DNA of 8,352 nucleotides from the NCBI GenBank assembly GCA_018970625.1, contig JAGWVZ010000132.1, forward strand, positions 1 to 8,352, written 5' to 3'. The stretch is from Myxococcales bacterium. Lineage in GTDB: Bacteria > Myxococcota > Bradymonadia > REDH01. This document shows positions 6,882-8,352 of the stretch, piece after piece; positions within the stretch are counted from its first letter, which is position 1; every line of letters begins with the position of its first letter. The position numbers and the translations under genes are program-made. The notes beneath the pieces were generated by a model that was given only the letters and a program-made list of their open reading frames with translations, made no database searches and was not told the DNA's origin.

Positions 6882-6896
6882 CAGGGGCCACCCCTG
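6882..6896. promoter_or_regulatory. Palindrome CAGGGG-CCA-CCCCTG in the divergent promoter region
   Basis: A perfect 6-base inverted repeat around a 3-base centre. It lies just after the predicted start of the distal nadC promoter and about 27-41 bases upstream of the predicted metallopeptidase transcript start. Both positions suit an operator. I do not recognise the regulator. Confidence 0.35.
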
Positions 6897-6925
6897 TGCA
6901 GGTTGTTCTGCCATGCGCCAATCGA

Positions 6926-6954
6926 TTGCAGCTCGGCGACGTGTTTCGCATAAC
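6926..6954 (+). promoter_or_regulatory. Candidate promoter for nadC-birA, proximal
   Basis: TTGCAG (3 of 6 matches) and CATAAC (4 of 6 matches) are separated by 17 bases, with a start near 6961 and a short leader of about 28 bases. It is weaker by consensus than the distal candidate but closer to the gene. At most one of the two may be real. Confidence 0.25.
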
Positions 6955-6988
6955 CGCTCGCCTCACGTTTGAATGACTGGATGGTACG

Positions 6989-7831
6989 ATGCGCCCTTTT
7001 CCTTTCTCGGATGCCACCCGCACCCTGATTCGACTCGCTCTGGACGAGGATTTGTACGCAGGGGACGTCACGACGGACGCTATTTTTAGCCCTGATGATC
7101 TGGGTTCTGCCAGTTTTCGCGCCAAAGAGACGCTGACGATCGCCGGTATTCCCGTGGTCGAGGAAGTGTTTCGGCTGGTGGACCCTGAGCTTCAGGTTGA
7201 CTGGTCGGTAGCGGACGGCGAGACCGTCGCGCCCGGAACCACGCTCGGCGTGGTACAGGGCCGAGTGCGTTCCCTGTTACGGGCTGAGCGCGTCACCTTG
7301 AATTTCTTTCGTCATCTGAGTGGAGTGGCGTCGTTGACACGTCGTTACGTCGATGCGCTGGCAAGCGAGCGCACGCGGTTGGTAGATACCCGCAAGACGA
7401 CACCGGGTTTTCGCGAGCTCGAAAAATACGCCGTGCGGATGGGGGGCGGATTTAATCACCGCTACAACCTCAGCTCGGGTGTCATGATCAAGGACAACCA
7501 TATTGCTGCGGCAGGCTCGATCGCGCTCGCGGTGGCGAAGGTGCGGCATCACGCCCCATTTCTGCTGCGCATTGAAGTCGAGGTCGCGAGTCTGGCGCAG
7601 GTCGACGAAGCGCTCGCTGCCGGTGCGGATGTCATTATGCTGGACAATATGGATACACCGACCATGGCTGTCGCGATTCAGACGATCGCAGGACGTGCAC
7701 TGGTGGAAGCCAGCGGTAATATCACCGAGACCCGTCTGGCTGAATTACGCGAAATTGGGGTGGATATTATCTCGACCGGAGCCATTACGCATTCGGCTCC
7801 ACAGGTTGATATCAGCATGAAAATTGTCTGA
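6989..7831 (+). CDS. nadC: Nicotinate-nucleotide pyrophosphorylase (carboxylating)
   Basis: Quinolinate phosphoribosyltransferase, a cytosolic enzyme of de novo NAD synthesis. It joins quinolinate to phosphoribosyl pyrophosphate, releasing CO2 and pyrophosphate and giving nicotinate mononucleotide. Its 280 residues match the usual family length. Visible signatures are DEDLYAGDVTTDAIF near the N-terminus (19-33), ERVTLNFFRHLSG (100-112), DTRKTTPGFRELEKYAV (133-149), the GGGFNHR motif (152-158), MIKDNH (166-171), EVEV (196-199), MLDNM (217-221) and ASGNI (241-245). The basic residues R101, R135, K136, H157, R158 and K168 are the expected substrate-binding set. The ATG at 6989 follows a weak GGATGG ribosome site. 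The gene is followed after 13 bases by birA. Third positions are less GC-rich than in the GAF gene. The other genes of the pathway, nadA and nadB, are not in the window. Confidence 0.97.
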   Translation: MRPFPFSDATRTLIRLALDEDLYAGDVTTDAIFSPDDLGSASFRAKETLTIAGIPVVEEVFRLVDPELQVDWSVADGETVAPGTTLGVVQGRVRSLLRAERVTLNFFRHLSGVASLTRRYVDALASERTRLVDTRKTTPGFRELEKYAVRMGGGFNHRYNLSSGVMIKDNHIAAAGSIALAVAKVRHHAPFLLRIEVEVASLAQVDEALAAGADVIMLDNMDTPTMAVAIQTIAGRALVEASGNITETRLAELREIGVDIISTGAITHSAPQVDISMKIV

Positions 7832-7844
7832 CCGGAATCCATCG

Positions 7845-8352
7845 ATGGCCATAAATCCGTGGCTCACCTTCCTGCCGGTGGTGGGTTCTACCAACGACGA
7901 AGTGCGCGACCGGCTCGAGTCTGGCGCCGGTCACGGTGTTGCCGTGTGCGCGGGCGAGCAGACGGGCGGTCGCGGCAGGCACGGAAGACAGTGGTTTTCA
8001 CCCCCTGGCACCAGCCTGTACCTGAGCGTTGGCCTTCGCGGACCTGAATTACCGGGTTTTCTGCATCGTATTCCGCTCGCTGCCGCCGTCGCCTGCGCAA
8101 ATGCCATTTCATTCATGACAGGCACTTCGCCGGCCATTAAATGGCCCAATGACCTGCTTTACGATGGCCGAAAACTCGGTGGTATTCTTTGTGAAGCCCT
8201 TACGCGCAACCACCAGGTATATGCCGCCGTGGCAGGTATCGGTTTGAATGTTTCGCTGCCGCTGCAGCAAGTGCCCGAACACCTGCAAGGCAGGGCGGCG
8301 TCGATTCATGAATTTGCCGGCGATTCGGGTATCCCTGAAATCCCGGCACTGG
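7845..8352 (+). CDS. birA: Biotin--[acetyl-CoA-carboxylase] ligase, 3' end beyond window
   Basis: Biotin protein ligase: activates biotin with ATP to biotinyl-AMP and transfers it to a lysine of carboxylase carrier domains in the cytosol. The frame runs open for 169 codons to the window edge, so the C-terminal part is missing. Clear motifs are VGSTNDE (13-19), GRGRHGRQW (42-50, the adenylate-binding loop), KWPNDL (99-104), KLGGIL (110-115) and GIGLNV (131-136). The catalytic core begins almost at the N-terminus, so there is no winged-helix DNA-binding domain, unlike E. coli BirA; it is the non-regulatory (class I) type and would not repress biotin genes. GGAA lies seven bases before the ATG. 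The 13-base gap after nadC indicates co-transcription. In many bacteria the next gene in such clusters is coaX, which cannot be checked here. Confidence 0.95.
   Translation, partial: MAINPWLTFLPVVGSTNDEVRDRLESGAGHGVAVCAGEQTGGRGRHGRQWFSPPGTSLYLSVGLRGPELPGFLHRIPLAAAVACANAISFMTGTSPAIKWPNDLLYDGRKLGGILCEALTRNHQVYAAVAGIGLNVSLPLQQVPEHLQGRAASIHEFAGDSGIPEIPAL

Noticed and set aside
6807..6914. Metallopeptidase start at ATG 6914
   Set aside because: No ribosome site is visible, the added 36 residues push the signal core to residue 66, and the extended -10 at 6862-6870 would start transcription downstream of it. Not fully excluded.
7859..8309. Small open frames on both strands within the birA start (7859-8047 plus, 7888-8112, 7931-8149 and 8109-8309 minus)
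   Set aside because: The birA frame beginning at 7845 carries all expected ligase motifs without interruption, so these are shadows.

Overview
The window is GC-rich DNA with the gene repertoire of a Gram-negative bacterium, most likely a myxobacterium-like lineage (Myxococcota, Bradymonadales or relatives). That guess rests mainly on the very large lipoprotein full of MopE-type Asp/Cys repeats, a protein style I associate with those groups. It also fits the GAF protein and the signal-peptide-bearing HExxH protein. No rRNA, tRNA, IS element, phage gene or CRISPR array is visible.

Layout from left to right. A minus-strand gene (8-3640) encodes a lipoprotein of about 1210 residues. It has five long metal-binding repeats with an exact 68-residue period, then seven shorter Cys modules, a seven-bladed NHL/Vgb-like beta-propeller and a C-terminal beta-rich domain. 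A 255-base divergent intergenic region (3641-3895) carries a candidate promoter in each direction. Next comes a two-gene plus-strand unit: a 91-residue protein with a CxxC/CxxC zinc-ribbon pattern and a Cys/Gly tail (3896-4171), then a 340-residue GAF-domain protein (4208-5230). A short gap with a GC-rich hairpin separates this unit from a convergent minus-strand gene (5283-6806) for an exported HExxH metallopeptidase-like protein. A 182-base divergent region (6807-6988) with overlapping back-to-back promoter elements and a small palindrome precedes nadC (6989-7831) and birA (7845 to beyond the window end).

The surest functional content is cofactor metabolism: NadC makes nicotinate mononucleotide for NAD, and BirA attaches biotin to carboxylases. 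They are 13 bases apart and very likely co-transcribed. The two exported proteins point to the envelope or cell surface. The zinc-ribbon/GAF pair looks like a small sensory or regulatory unit of unknown function.

I do not see a clear new multi-gene system. The items most worth a second look are the zinc-ribbon/GAF pair, the perfectly periodic repeat array fused to a propeller, and the shared promoter region between nadC and the metallopeptidase gene.
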